Shown piece by piece: positions 46,067 through 56,415 of a stretch of DNA of 64,000 nucleotides. The notes under the pieces are model-generated. The model was not told the DNA's origin. It was given only the letters and a program-made list of their open reading frames with translations, and did no database searches. How positions within the stretch are numbered: position 1 is the first letter of the stretch; every line of letters starts with the position of its first letter. Made by a program: the position numbers and the translations under genes. The stretch covers positions 248,001 to 312,000 of the forward strand of contig LLCB01000019.1 in assembly GCA_001414345.1 (NCBI GenBank), in the 5' to 3' direction. Origin of the DNA: Hymenoscyphus infarciens (Eukaryota > Ascomycota > Leotiomycetes > Helotiales > Helotiaceae).

Positions 46067-46506
46067 TAGTGTTTAAGCTTTCCTAGCTAAGTTAGTACTT
46101 CTATTCTTTCTTAACGCTTTTATTTATATCTTTCCTTGCTTTTTTAGCTATTCTATCTTATTATATTCTATAAGATTTTTAATCCTAGATAGCTTTACTC
46201 TTCTATCTATACCCAGTTGTAAAGAGAAGAGAGAATAAAGTAAATAGGTTTAAGTAGCTAATTTTATATAGTAATTTTAGTAATTTCACTTTAGTAGACT
46301 ATCTCTAGCCTAGCCTAGTTAGTCTTTTCGTTTCTAGTCTCTCTTTTTAGCTTTCTTAGCTAATCTAATCCTGCTTTTGTAATTGTTCTTTATTTTCTAT
46401 TATTCTATAAAAGAAGTTATTCTATTCTATTATATTCTAATAAAGCGAGGTACTCTTTCTTATTCTAATTTCTAAAAGCGTTTAGATAGAGAAATTTAAA
46501 ACACTA
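46067..46506. mobile_element. hAT-type MITE (440 bp)
   Basis: The left end TAGTGTTTAAGCTTTCC and right end GAGAAATTTAAAACACTA are inverted repeats. The flanks ACTCTAGG (46059-46066) and ACTCTAGA (46507-46514) differ by one G/A. Its terminal region matches the copy at 26521 best. Non-coding. Confidence 0.8.
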
Positions 46507-46716
46507 ACTCTAGATAAGGAGAGATAGAGAGATCTATTTCGCTAACTAAACTAGATAACTCTTATTTAGATAAGTATTTAGAACTATCTAAAAAGAAGTA
46601 TACTTAGTATTTTAAAAATGCTTAACTTTTTTAGTAATTATAGTTAATAATAGCTATAATTCAGGTAAGTAGCTTATAATATCTACTATGAAATAGTGCT
46701 AGAAGCGCTTTAATAA

Positions 46717-47135
46717 AAGAAATTCATCTGTTTATAACTATAAAGTTCAATAGTAGATATAACATTTTTATTAAGAAATTAACCTTGATTTCAGGTTTAA
46801 AGTGCGATTTGCAATAGAATTACAGAACTGTCTTTTATGACAGAAACTCATTCGTTTGTAACTATAAAGTTCACTAGCAGATCTAACATTTTTTAAGCAT
46901 TTAATGACTTCAAGTTTGAAGAGCGATTTACAACAAAATTATCGAACTGCAATCTCTGACAGAAACTTATTCATTTGTAACTACAAAGTTCAATAGCAAA
47001 TACGACGTTCGTTGAAAGGCCTAGGTTTAGAGCGCGATTTGCAATAGAAGTACAGAGCCGCCTTCTAGGACAGAAATCCAGTTACTCTCAGGTGCAAAGT
47101 TCAATAGTAGATAAAACGTTCGTTGAGAAACTGAC
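46717..47135. repeat. tandem array, 111-122 bp unit, about 3.5 copies
   Basis: Units start at about 46717, 46839, 46958 and 47069 (last partial). Each has GACAGAAACTCATTC, AACTATAAAGTTCAATAGCAG, a 30-nt variable part, then GCGATTTGCAATAGAA and ACAGAACTGC. The units differ from each other at many positions, and no frame is open through them. Composition is near normal, so this is not one of the RIP-type relics. Confidence 0.8.
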
Positions 47136-50100
47136 GGGTTGGCTTATAAGTCGTGAGTGAATCGAAATTATGTTGAAATTATATTTCCAAGTGCTTAGGA
47201 TGCCTTTCTTACGCCTTTGCTATTAAGTGCTGCCGCCGCCAGGATACTACTAAGCAAAAGCCTCAAGCCGAGAGTGTGATCATTTTAATGAAGTATAAAG
47301 AAGTTTACGGATTTTATTTTTAAATTAAATAGCACGCCGAGACCTAATTGTGTAACAAGTATCAGGTGGAATTAAAGATGTTTCAGTGATGCTGTATATA
47401 CAAAAATACACAATCCGTGATTGTTTTCGAACAGACATTGCTTTATAATTGACTTCATTCCAATTCGAGTACGAACCTCTAATTATAAGAGTCTGTTGGA
47501 TAACTACCTTGATTCGTGAACTACTACTAAAATATTGAGTTAATTTGTTTTTGATCATAAAACCAAATTGCTAAGAAGCTACTCATTGTAAAGTGAATAA
47601 GGACTTAGTCATTAGTTCATAAAAAAAAGCCCTATTCGTAACTACCCTTCTGAAGCAGTACTCACGAGTAGAGCTTTTTTGAGGTTCAGAGTTTGGATAA
47701 GCTCGGGAATGGGCCGAGATGTGCAATTGAACTTGGGAGACTAGCAGAGCTCTAAAACAATTTTGATTATTTGTTCTTGCTTTGGGCAACGAGATCGTGA
47801 AAGCATTTTTACACTTTATCAATAACTATTACTGGCTTTTCAAACAGCAACAAGGTACTCGTTTGTATGTGACTTGCAATAACTTTGGATTGTTTCCACT
47901 TGCTAATCTGCGACTTAGGCTACTGGCTTGAATTTTCACGATAGCTGTCGGCGAACCAGGAAATTTACTCGGTCATATCTTCTTCAAATAATTAAAACAT
48001 AAAATTATGGCCGTAATCTCTTGCCATTTTGGCGGCTCCGGCTCCGCCATCTGTCCTCCCACTTATGAGCGGTTGCAGCAAGTTGAGGAAGTTGGGACTA
48101 CCAAGCGATACACTCATCAACAACCTCTCGTCTTCCCACGGGCAAGCCAGCAAAGCCTGGCAGCTGACTTGAGAGTCGTCTAAATTTCCACTTCCCCATC
48201 CCCAGGAGGCAACACAGACTCAAAACATGCCACCTTTTCCCAGAAACCTCTTGCAAAGAAACCATTGCCCATGAACTACACTCTCTAAAAAACTTCAAAC
48301 TTGTACAACCGCCCCAACATTCTCATTTTCGACGACGACATTTGACCCTTGACCCACATAAAGACTATGAGGAAGATACCTCTTTCCTCGTTAATACTTC
48401 TCTTAGTCAATAACCCAAACCGCTATTTTCAAGGATTTTATATATGGCAAGACCTAGAAGTGTCCGGACGATATTTCTATCTACTTCTTTTCGGTTACCA
48501 CTCAATGATTGAGGCTTACAGGAGAATAATCATAATGGTGTTCCCGTTCTAAAAAGCAACTTTTTAAAATAGGTGTTGGTATTGTTTCAGGTACTCGGCA
48601 ATTCGGAGTGGACTTATTGTTAGTCATGAAACCCTTCCTAGCCCTTCAGGAGAAGGAACTTTGTATTAATGCTTTTATCTTCCACAATCATAAACTTCTT
48701 CCTCGAGTCAGCAGATTGTTTCGAGTTAGAGGGGTTGGAGTAAGAGCTCACTTCATTCATATGCATCATTGTTTTGCAGAAATGTGAGGATACGACAAGA
48801 AGATATCCTTGGGATTTGGGTGGACACAAAGATAACAGAGACGAATGAAGAGGGCTTTGGGCTTGGTAATTGGATTATTTACATGGATTTTTGTTTACAC
48901 TTGTCGGACAGTACCTCTGAAGAGTTGATCCAGAAGAGAAGTGCATATTTATTTTAGGACTTTGTTTATTTGCGATACTGGAAAGTATTCATAAAGGGTC
49001 TTACGCTAATGATCACTGAGGGAAGCGATATCTTTCTTCTTTGGAGGCAATTGTTACGGAACGTTCAAGTGCTCGCAAGTACCAGCTGGGTATGGCAGTA
49101 GCACATAACCCTAGGAGCCCAGGTTCCATTGGTAGGACTTCTTGAACTCACTCCTTATAGCAAATGCGCTGTATGAAAGCTACTATAATAATCGCACTTA
49201 CAAAGCTATTCTCGAACTTACGGCGAGATCTTATTATCTGAAAAGGGGTCTTTTTGTAAAGGAAATACCTCAAGTACCTCAGCTAATGCTCCGATGAAGT
49301 GGTGAAGGCATTAAGCGATATTAGCCTGACGCCTGAGCGAATGTTTTAGTGTTAATCGAATTTTGACATCCGATAGAAGAATAAAAAGAGTTTGACAAGT
49401 AGTTAAGCAAACACTATAGAGCTAAACGAATCTTAACGTTCAATAAGAGTTAGCAAGGCTTTTACAGTAAACCGAATTTTAACGTTCAATAGAAGAATCA
49501 ACGTTCGGTGAAAACTAAGCCAACTGAGAAAACCCAGCAACTTCAAGAAAATCTCAGGGAGAACACAATACTTCAATCTGCCAAAGACTACGGAAGCTCT
49601 GGGATATCCAAGAGCCTCTTCCCGATCTCTAAATGAGCCCCCCTAAAGCTCTATACCTTTAAACACAATACGTAAGAATAAAGATAGGTCAGAGAAAATG
49701 TGCTAACCTTGGAAGCCTAGGCTTCTATGGCCCAGCTAAGCAAGGAATTGATGGATGGGAGTAGTCGGATAGAAAAAAGGTAAATGGAAACTTAATTTAG
49801 ACGGTTTCAGAGATTCAATCTGAGTTCTGGAAATGATCTCGAAAAGGCTTTTCTACTCTCAAAGGTGATTGTTGTTGAGTTGTTTGGCTTACAAGTAGTA
49901 GTTCGCAAGCCTCTGCGATTACCATTGCTACGAGGATACTAAAACTTCGATATCCGTGAAAAAAGCAAATCACTAGAGCTATCTTTGGTCTCAGATGCCT
50001 AGACCTTTAGAGGAGAGAAAAGTTATTGGTGAATTAACACTTTGATAACTGGGGTTGGTTCGTTTGCTGGAGGTGGATCTTTCGCTAGAGACGGGGTGTC

Positions 50101-50289
50101 AACGGGAGTTAGGTTGCTCACTGAGAAAGGAATAAGATAACTATAGCTCTGCTCTGGGAAGATAAGTTGAGTTTTTTCATTCCCTTCACTTCCACACTTT
50201 TTAAACAATAATAGCTAAAACTTAGTAGTAATTTTATACCAGTTGCAAAAAAAAAAGACAAAAATATCTTTAGTAATACTCTAAGAAGA
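47136..50289. other. gene-poor stretch, 3.1 kb
   Basis: Composition is normal and only short scattered ORFs are present on both strands (longest about 80 codons), none with a motif. At 49350-49510 three loose copies of a CGAATYTTAACGTTCAATA word form a small degenerate repeat. I see no RNA gene. Confidence 0.45.
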
Positions 50290-50559
50290 TCATGGAGAGG
50301 GGTCGTGGATGAGGATGTTGTTGGTGCAGAGTCTCAAGTTGGTGGGGTGAAGAGGGGTGGTTGTTGAGTATAAGAAGATGTACGTGAGAAACATGAACAT
50401 CATTCCCCATGCAACTGCCCTTCCAAACAAGACCCAAAGCAATATTTCTTCGAAATAGCTTTGGATGGAGAGAGACCGTATTCTGGTTAGCCACTCCCTT
50501 GAGGGTATGTAGTCGCCATGAGCATGAGTTTGGGCCGAAGATCTACGCTGGGGATTCAT
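50290..50559 (-). CDS. small hypothetical protein with one hydrophobic segment (89 aa)
   Basis: An ATG frame of 89 codons with a strong hydrophobic segment (LLWVLFGRAVAWGMMFMFLT) in the middle and a polar tail. No family is recognised. It might be an exon of a larger gene or a chance ORF. The adjacent minus-strand frame at 50023-50208 lacks an ATG. Confidence 0.25.
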   Translation of the reverse strand: MNPQRRSSAQTHAHGDYIPSREWLTRIRSLSIQSYFEEILLWVLFGRAVAWGMMFMFLTYIFLYSTTTPLHPTNLRLCTNNILIHDPSP

Positions 50560-50649
50560 GGCATACCTCGGTATCCCTAATAGTATTCTTCTTGCAGCCT
50601 CTAGGGCAACTCAAGCAAGTTGACCTAATCAATTAGTTCATCGGCGGAG

Positions 50650-51320
50650 GAAAAACTACCTTCGTTCGAAATTGGAGAAACATAGCCTGGCTCTTTTAAA
50701 AAGACGAGGTGATGAAGTTGGAGAAAAATCTCAATATGGACCTGGAGGCACTTCGATTGTATACCGGTACACTCTTTCAATCTTCTGCTCGGTTCCAATT
50801 GACATATTCTATTATGTGTTAGAGGACTACGGATGGAGGTTAGAACACTCATCTATAACAACTTTCTTCGCAGCTCTTAAAAGTTACAAGTTTCCACCAC
50901 TCTACAAGGCCGCGGCCGACGGGTGATTGTAGAAAATTTCAAACTCATGGGACTCGGTGCAGACCTCGACCATTCTCTTCCTTTAGCATTCTTTCTTTAC
51001 AACCCGTTTTAGAGGGGGTTCCTGTCCGAGGGATGCACACCTCTGCACCTCAAGCTGGTATGGTCAATTCAAGTCAATGGTGGTTTTACTTAATCAGGGA
51101 GCAAACATCAAACCCAAAGATCGCGATGGAGCGGAAGTCATGCAATACGCAGATTTGGGGGTCGTCCGTTAGACGCGAAACTTCTGATTGAACAAGGCGC
51201 GGATGTGAATTCCAAGGATACTTGGGCAAAGACCATACTTCATGATGATTCTTTCTGAAGTGACTCCTTCAATATTTCTTTGATGCTAGTTCGATTGCTT
51301 CGTCTAGAGATAATTAGGAC
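50650..51320 (+). pseudogene. ankyrin-repeat gene fragment
   Basis: Pieces of ankyrin repeats are readable in shifting plus-strand frames: FFAALKSYKFPPLYKAAADG to a stop at 50924-50926, then VVLLNQGANIKPKDRDGAE near 51080-51140, then PLDAKLLIEQGADVNSKDTW near 51170-51230. At least two frameshifts and several stops separate them, and no start or other domain is visible. It may derive from another NLR-like or effector-type ankyrin gene. Ankyrin identity is based on the LLIEQGADVNSKD-type loop. Confidence 0.65.
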
Positions 51321-51651
51321 ATAACAGCACTTCACTAGGCTATAATCGACGGGTCAGTAAGCTAATTCCGAAATTCACTTGAGAACTGGAGTGGATATTG
51401 ACGTAGAACATGACGAAGAAGAAGAGCTGTCTGCAGAAGTGGGATTTGATTGAAATCAGCTAAGGAGTGGTACCCATCAAAGCTTCCATTGGATTCCAGG
51501 TCTTTTTCTACTAATAAAAGACCCGTTCCACCAGTAAAAAGGCAACCCCATAACTCAAGCCTAAACTCCTCTAAACCAATCCCCAAGCGAAAAAAATCCA
51601 CAAATCACCAAAACACTTCCCTAAAAAAACACACCAAGAAAAAATCAAGAT

Positions 51652-51744
51652 GGAGAATGCAAGAATCGAACTCGCGACCTCTCCCATTAGAAAGGCTCAT
51701 AGAGACCATGCTAAGGGAACATTATACCACTAAACCAATTCCCC
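51652..51744 (-). tRNA. tRNA-Ala(AGC) with intron
   Basis: On the minus strand the acceptor arm GGGGAAT pairs with ATTCTCC, including a G3:U70 wobble, the identity element of tRNA-Ala. The D arm is GTTTAGTGGTATAATG. The anticodon stem TTCCC/GGGAG encloses loop TTAGCA..T, with an intron of about 22 nt after position 37. The T arm is GCGAG-TTCGATT-CTTGC. The mature length is about 71 nt before CCA addition. Confidence 0.87.
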
Positions 51745-52299
51745 GCTGTTGATGCTGATTAGATAAAGAAAAGCTTGTTATTTGAATTCTTAATGGCTTT
51801 TCGTTTGTGGGGTGGGGCAGTGGGGCTGTAAGGTGGGAAAGAACCTGGAAAATTATACGGAGAAGGTATGTATTTATGTTATGCTATTCTTGGGGGTGGG
51901 GAGGTAAATTAGGGCTAATTAGACGAGGGGCTATCATGTTCATTGTTAGAGATATAAACCAAATCATTAATAGATTAATGGAGATCGTTTAATTCTCGAA
52001 CAGTTTGGGTGGATGCTGGAGGTGTCACGTGAGTAGAACGTGACAGGTCCCTCATCATTGGAACGATGGAATGGAGTAGATAGTGCGTATGGCCTACTAG
52101 GACTATGCAACGGGCATTTATGGTCCAGTGGGTAAGTATAAGAACTACCGGGCGTTTACATTCCCCGAAGTTCAAAAAGCATTGTGAAAGCTGCCGCAAC
52201 AAAATTTATCATAATTTATATATACAGTCTAGTTCTTGAAGTTCATCTCTTCATCTTTTTGCACGTCCGACGGATTTTCTATTCCACTTTCTACACGAA
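51745..52299. other. intergenic
   Basis: No recognisable gene. A short CACGTGAGTAGAACGTGAC region lies near 52025. Otherwise featureless between the tRNA and the gene debris to the right. Confidence 0.45.
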
Positions 52300-52560
52300 A
52301 ACCAACTGTAAACACTCTAGAATGGAACCTGAGCATCAAACCACGGTGCTCGTTCAAAAAAGCGACCTGCTCCGTGGATGCAACGGGAATTTGAGCACAG
52401 CTGTTCCCCACATTGAATCGTTAGGTTCGAGCTTGGGTCAGCAACGTGAAAGTAGGTCAAGTTCCCAAGGGTCGAGGCGCAGCCCCTCCAGTGTTTGGGT
52501 TTCCAGTCTTGGCAAAGTTGACCCAGTATGCATCCATCTTCATGGCGATGGCATAACCTT
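52300..52560 (-). pseudogene. type-B carboxylesterase C-terminal fragment
   Basis: On the minus strand the frame reads AIAMKMDAYWVNFAKTGNPN, the conserved segment near the C-terminus of fungal carboxylesterase/lipase proteins. It is followed by a stop and, in another frame, GNSCAQIPVASTEQVAFL, which fits the end of the family. The catalytic Ser, Glu and His regions are absent. Similarity ends at about 52565, where the SH3 fragment begins on the opposite strand. Confidence 0.65.
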
Positions 52561-52573
52561 CAAACTCCCAATT

Positions 52574-52989
52574 GAAGGAAGAATTTATATTTGACATTGG
52601 CAGGACGCTTGAAAAAATTTGGTGGATGGTAACGAACCAAAAAGGAGAACGTGGCATGTTCCCACAGAACTACGTTACCCTGTCGCCAACTGCTAAAGCA
52701 CTCTTCGCTCTTGAGGCAGCCGAAATTAGTGACTTGGGCTTTCGCAAGAATGATGTATTACTCACATTGTAAGGCCTCATTTCTTCCCTCAATACAAAAC
52801 TGAGATATATCCTAGGAAATTACGAAACACAAGTGGTGGTCTGGCAATTGCAATGGCAAGACCGGCCTTTTCCCTTCGAACTACGTACAACTCGGCAATG
52901 TTACACAAGGCCCTGCAAATTATAGACTTTTATTTCCAGCATGTTCTACGCCGATTGTTTATCACCGTGACCTCACGTCGCAACGTTAG
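52574..52989 (+). pseudogene. SH3-domain gene fragment (two SH3 units)
   Basis: The first unit shows EKIWWMVTNQKGERGMFPQN followed by ALFALEAAEISDLGFRKND; the second shows KWWSGNCNGKTGLFPSNYVQ. These are the WW...G..G.FP.NYV and ALF/E..DL.F..ND hallmarks of SH3 domains. An intron-like segment (GTAAGG at 52770 to CCTAG at 52815) separates the halves of the second SH3, but splicing it does not keep frame, so an indel is likely. There is no upstream part of the gene. SH3 proteins of this type bind proline-rich partners in actin or endocytic complexes; here only debris remains. Confidence 0.68.
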
Positions 52990-53563
52990 AGCCGAAAATG
53001 ATCTTCTCCGTATAATCTTGCTCCGGATGTCTTGCGAACTCTAATTACATATGGATAGTTTTCAATGCGTTTGCAAAGGTAATTCGTCGAAAGAAACAAG
53101 ACCAATGGAACCTACTCAATTTCAACCCTCCAAAATTCGCTTCATATCCTGCCTTGAGTGTACACCAGAACTCTGCAAAATCAAAGACTTGATTACCCCG
53201 AACACCAGAATAGGAGATGAATTTTCCAACCAAATTACTGTTCTTGCCTGGGTCCCATTCTCCTTTTGTGTGTAACGGTTGGTGACCTATCAATAGCCAA
53301 CGTTCGACGTATAGCTATTTGTGGGTAACCTACGAATAGCAAGGACTACTCATCTTCAAATTTCATAAGCAGTTAGTACTTTTCCAGTTTAAGTTCATTT
53401 TATTTCCAGAGTACGATTACATAGATACTAACAATATCATAGTCGGAAACCTAGTTTTCCCTAAACAGGGTCTATCGTAGTTGCCATTAGTTTCACCACG
53501 TGACCCCCAGCACTCAGTGAACTCCAAACAATTCTCGATAAAACAACTCCATAAACCTCCAGG
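52990..53563. other. intergenic with anonymous ORFs
   Basis: A minus-strand 82-codon frame (53045-53293; GEWDPGKNSNLVGKFISYSG) and its plus-strand shadow are open but unrecognised. The rest shows nothing. The minus frame could be another gene fragment. Confidence 0.35.
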
Positions 53564-53734
53564 ATGTTTTCTTCCACAGCCAGAAAGTGGCTTACTAATT
53601 CTATTGCCTTGAAAACATCAACACAAGTCATTCGAACATTCTCTCAACTCCCAAAACCACGAACATTCCCCAACCCAAACACACCAAAACCTCCCCCATT
53701 ACAACCTTACATTTCAGCCTTAACCCCTTACTAA
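53564..53734 (+). CDS. small ORF with mitochondrial-presequence-like N-terminus (56 aa)
   Basis: The frame begins MFSSTARKWLTNSIALKTST, rich in Arg, Ser and Thr and free of acidic residues, like a mitochondrial targeting peptide. A Pro-rich stretch follows (PKPRTFPNPNTPKPPPLQ) and a stop at 53732-53734. It looks like the first exon or the truncated N-terminus of a mitochondrial protein. Downstream to about 54000 there are broken charged frames (EELGRKEVVMKELKKKLKG) on the same strand that may be its lost C-terminus. Not named. Confidence 0.4.
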   Translation: MFSSTARKWLTNSIALKTSTQVIRTFSQLPKPRTFPNPNTPKPPPLQPYISALTPY

Positions 53735-54415
53735 TCAAAACCTCAATCTGAACTTTCTATCACTTAAACCGAATCCTAAGCCAAGAAAGGAAAAAAGAAG
53801 ATGATAAGGCGAAAACCACGAGAGCAGAAAATTGGGTTACGTTCTTGAGTTGGATGGGAATCTTAGCGTATTGTAAAGGATAGGTTGAGTGATTAGTAGG
53901 AATTGTATGAGGAAGAATTGGGGAGGAAGGAGGTTGTTATGAAAGAGTTGAAGAAGAAACTTAAAGGGTTTGAGAAGGAATATGGGGGAGAGGTAGTGTG
54001 AAGGGTTTCTGAGGTTGGCACGTTGGGGAGGGAGAAGGTTCCTATGCTTTGTAATTTTTAAATTGATGAAATACAACGCATTTCTATTTGTGAAAGCAAC
54101 GCCGGTATTATGTAGCTAAGGATAGGTCAGTCTCATCTGCTATGAAAACCAGATACCCCCACGTAATGTAGAAATTGTGTCCTGGAAACCCGTTTTCGCA
54201 ATATTAAACCCTCTGGCCCCAAGTGAAAGTTGACCCATTATGTTCTGTCTGTAATATTGATGGAAACCGAGGGAAACAAATAAAAGAAGTTGTGCAAAGC
54301 AACACAATTTGTGAAAAGATCATGGAAGTAGGGTAGATAGCTTCATATTCGCTTCATGGCGTATGTCGGTATTGGAAATGGGCGCGAAAGAAATGAGACG
54401 TAAAGTGATGACTCT
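53735..54415. other. possible remnant, then intergenic
   Basis: 53780-54030 may hold the broken rest of the mitochondrial-type ORF at 53564. 54080-54415 shows nothing and includes the 3' flank of the next gene. Confidence 0.35.
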
Positions 54416-55449
54416 CTAAAAGCTTCCGGGCGAGACAAAAAGTTCCTCGCTCGCGTCGCGATTGTTGACCTTAAGCTTTTTGTCGGAATGCGCATTGGCG
54501 TCAGCTTCGACTACAGCCTCAGCCTCATCCTCAATCTCGTGCACTCGCTTTCGTGGCAAACTTCGAAAGTGCTGTAATGATAAGTTAGTTCAATATGAGT
54601 CTATGGAATTCCAGAGGATGAACAAACCGCATGGATGAAGACCACTTTGCCATCGGGGTTGCTTGGAACTGCAGCTTTGCGAGAGCTAATGCGGTTGATT
54701 AACTCGACATGTTCTTGGCGGGGGTGCTTGACATTCTTGAACTTTGCCTACAGAATATTGTCAGCGAAGTTTCGACAAGAAGATGGCAAAGCAAAAGTTA
54801 CCTTGAGCGTTCCAAGAGAGTCTTGATTTGCTTGAAGTTTCTTTTCTGCGCGCTCCTTATCCTCCCGAGCCTTGTTTGCTGCCATTTTCAAACTCATGTT
54901 CTCAATGTCCATTACCAGCTTCTCAATTTCCAGCTTCAATGTCTTCGAGAGGTCAAGACTATCGGAAAAGGCTTTTGCTTCAACGCCATCGATATCCTTT
55001 TTCCGTCCTCCCATGAAGTTGAAAAAGACCATATGGTTATGCATGGAATCTTGGAGTTTCTCCTTTCTGAACTCGATCTCTTCTTTTGTCTTGGAGAAGT
55101 CGGCCGTCTTTTGGGTTTCACCCTTTTGGGCAGCGTTGACATCGATTATGGCTTTGTTGCATTTTCTGAGAATATCATCGACCTCGGTGATGTTTTGACT
55201 CAAGGTGTCGAGTAGTTCCTTGGCGATTTTGAGTCCCATTGGTGATCCAGAGGAACTGAAGGTGTATGTATTGTTGTTGATGTTCGTGACATTTTGTGTG
55301 AGTGAGATACCGTTTCCTTGTTGGATAGCCTGCTTGAGACCTCGTAAAAGCTGAGGTGACATCAATGCGTTTTCCGATGGCCCTGACTTACTTGCTGGTA
55401 CAAGGGGGAGGTCAATGGTTCCTTGGTCATCGTTCATGTTTCCCGACAT
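54416..55449 (-). CDS. coiled-coil protein of unknown function (307 aa)
   Basis: Three exons, 55449-54802, 54747-54628 and 54571-54416, give a clean 307-aa frame. Introns are GTAACT...TGTAG and GTTTGT...ACAG, the second with a CTAAC branch site. The N-terminus is Asn/Gln/Ser-rich with a TQNVTNINNNTYTFSSSGS stretch. Residues about 70-230 are helical coiled coil. Exon 2 encodes AKFKNVKHPRQEHVELINRI, and the acidic/basic tail ends LKVNNRDASEELFVSPGSF. A KR-rich PRKRVHEIE could be a nuclear signal. No family is recognised. It is the third coiled-coil gene in this window. Confidence 0.78.
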
Positions 55450-56415
55450 TTTGATACTGTTTTGTGATTGTGGAGTTGGTGGCGGTGGATGAAGATGTGA
55501 GTGTGAGAGTTGTTTGAAGGTTGGAGGATGAAAGGTGAGGTCAGCTAAGTTGTGACTAGCGTGTTGTTGTAGAGAAGAGGAAGAAGCAAGGGCGAGAGTT
55601 GAAGCTCTTGAGGTTCAAAAAGAGTGGAGTTTTGATAAGCGAGATGTGGTGGATACTCGATGTGAGCCCTTCAAAGGTGAGGTTAACCTCTGGCTGTCAG
55701 TAGTATTGCAGTATCGAAGCCTTCAGCAAAGAGATGGTAAAGTTGAAGTGTTGAGAATAAATGTGAGGGGGAGCCGCTGGTGGCGATAAAGTGATACAGC
55801 GTTCAAAGGATGTGTAGCTCAAGTTACGGGAGCTGAGTATCTGGCAATCTGAGTTTGAGAGAACTCAGTTTGGTTAGTGGGAGGAACTAAAAATAAGAGT
55901 GGTGTTCCGGCGATACTTATGCAAAGCCCACCAGATTCTCAAGCGATGAGGAACGCCGCGTGATGGTGACCCCCATTTGTTCTTTGCTTTCTTATAGAGA
56001 TTCTGGACTTGGTCCATCGATCAATGCCCTTTACACCAATTATCAATACAAGAGAGATTCGTAAGAAACAATTCGATATCCTTGCTATCAACAATAAAAT
56101 TTGTACTCCAACTTCATTGCTTTGGTAAATGCTTTTCTTCTCGGTGCACTTTGTCAAAAAAAAATTGTACATCTAAGCTACTCCAGCTTTAATCTAAGCC
56201 CAAATCTTCATCTTGATCCAAATCTCCCAACGTCTGAAGAGACCAATCCCATCATCCTTCTTGATAAGAGGAATTTTGTCTCCCTCTTCCCTATCCCTCA
56301 AAACAAAACCATGGCTCATTTGAAAGCGAAGTTTTACTCTTCCAATGTCCTTATTCAACGGTTGTACGCCACTTGGATATTTCTCGAGTACCTTCTGGAC
56401 CTATTTTGTGGACTA
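55450..56415. other. intergenic
   Basis: GA-rich non-coding sequence lies upstream of the 54416 gene (its promoter and 5' UTR), followed by a stretch with short ORFs only. No repeat or RNA gene was seen. Confidence 0.45.

Noticed and set aside
53045..53293. 82-codon minus-strand ORF as a gene
   Set aside because: It is open and aromatic-rich, but no start context, neighbour exon or family could be identified.
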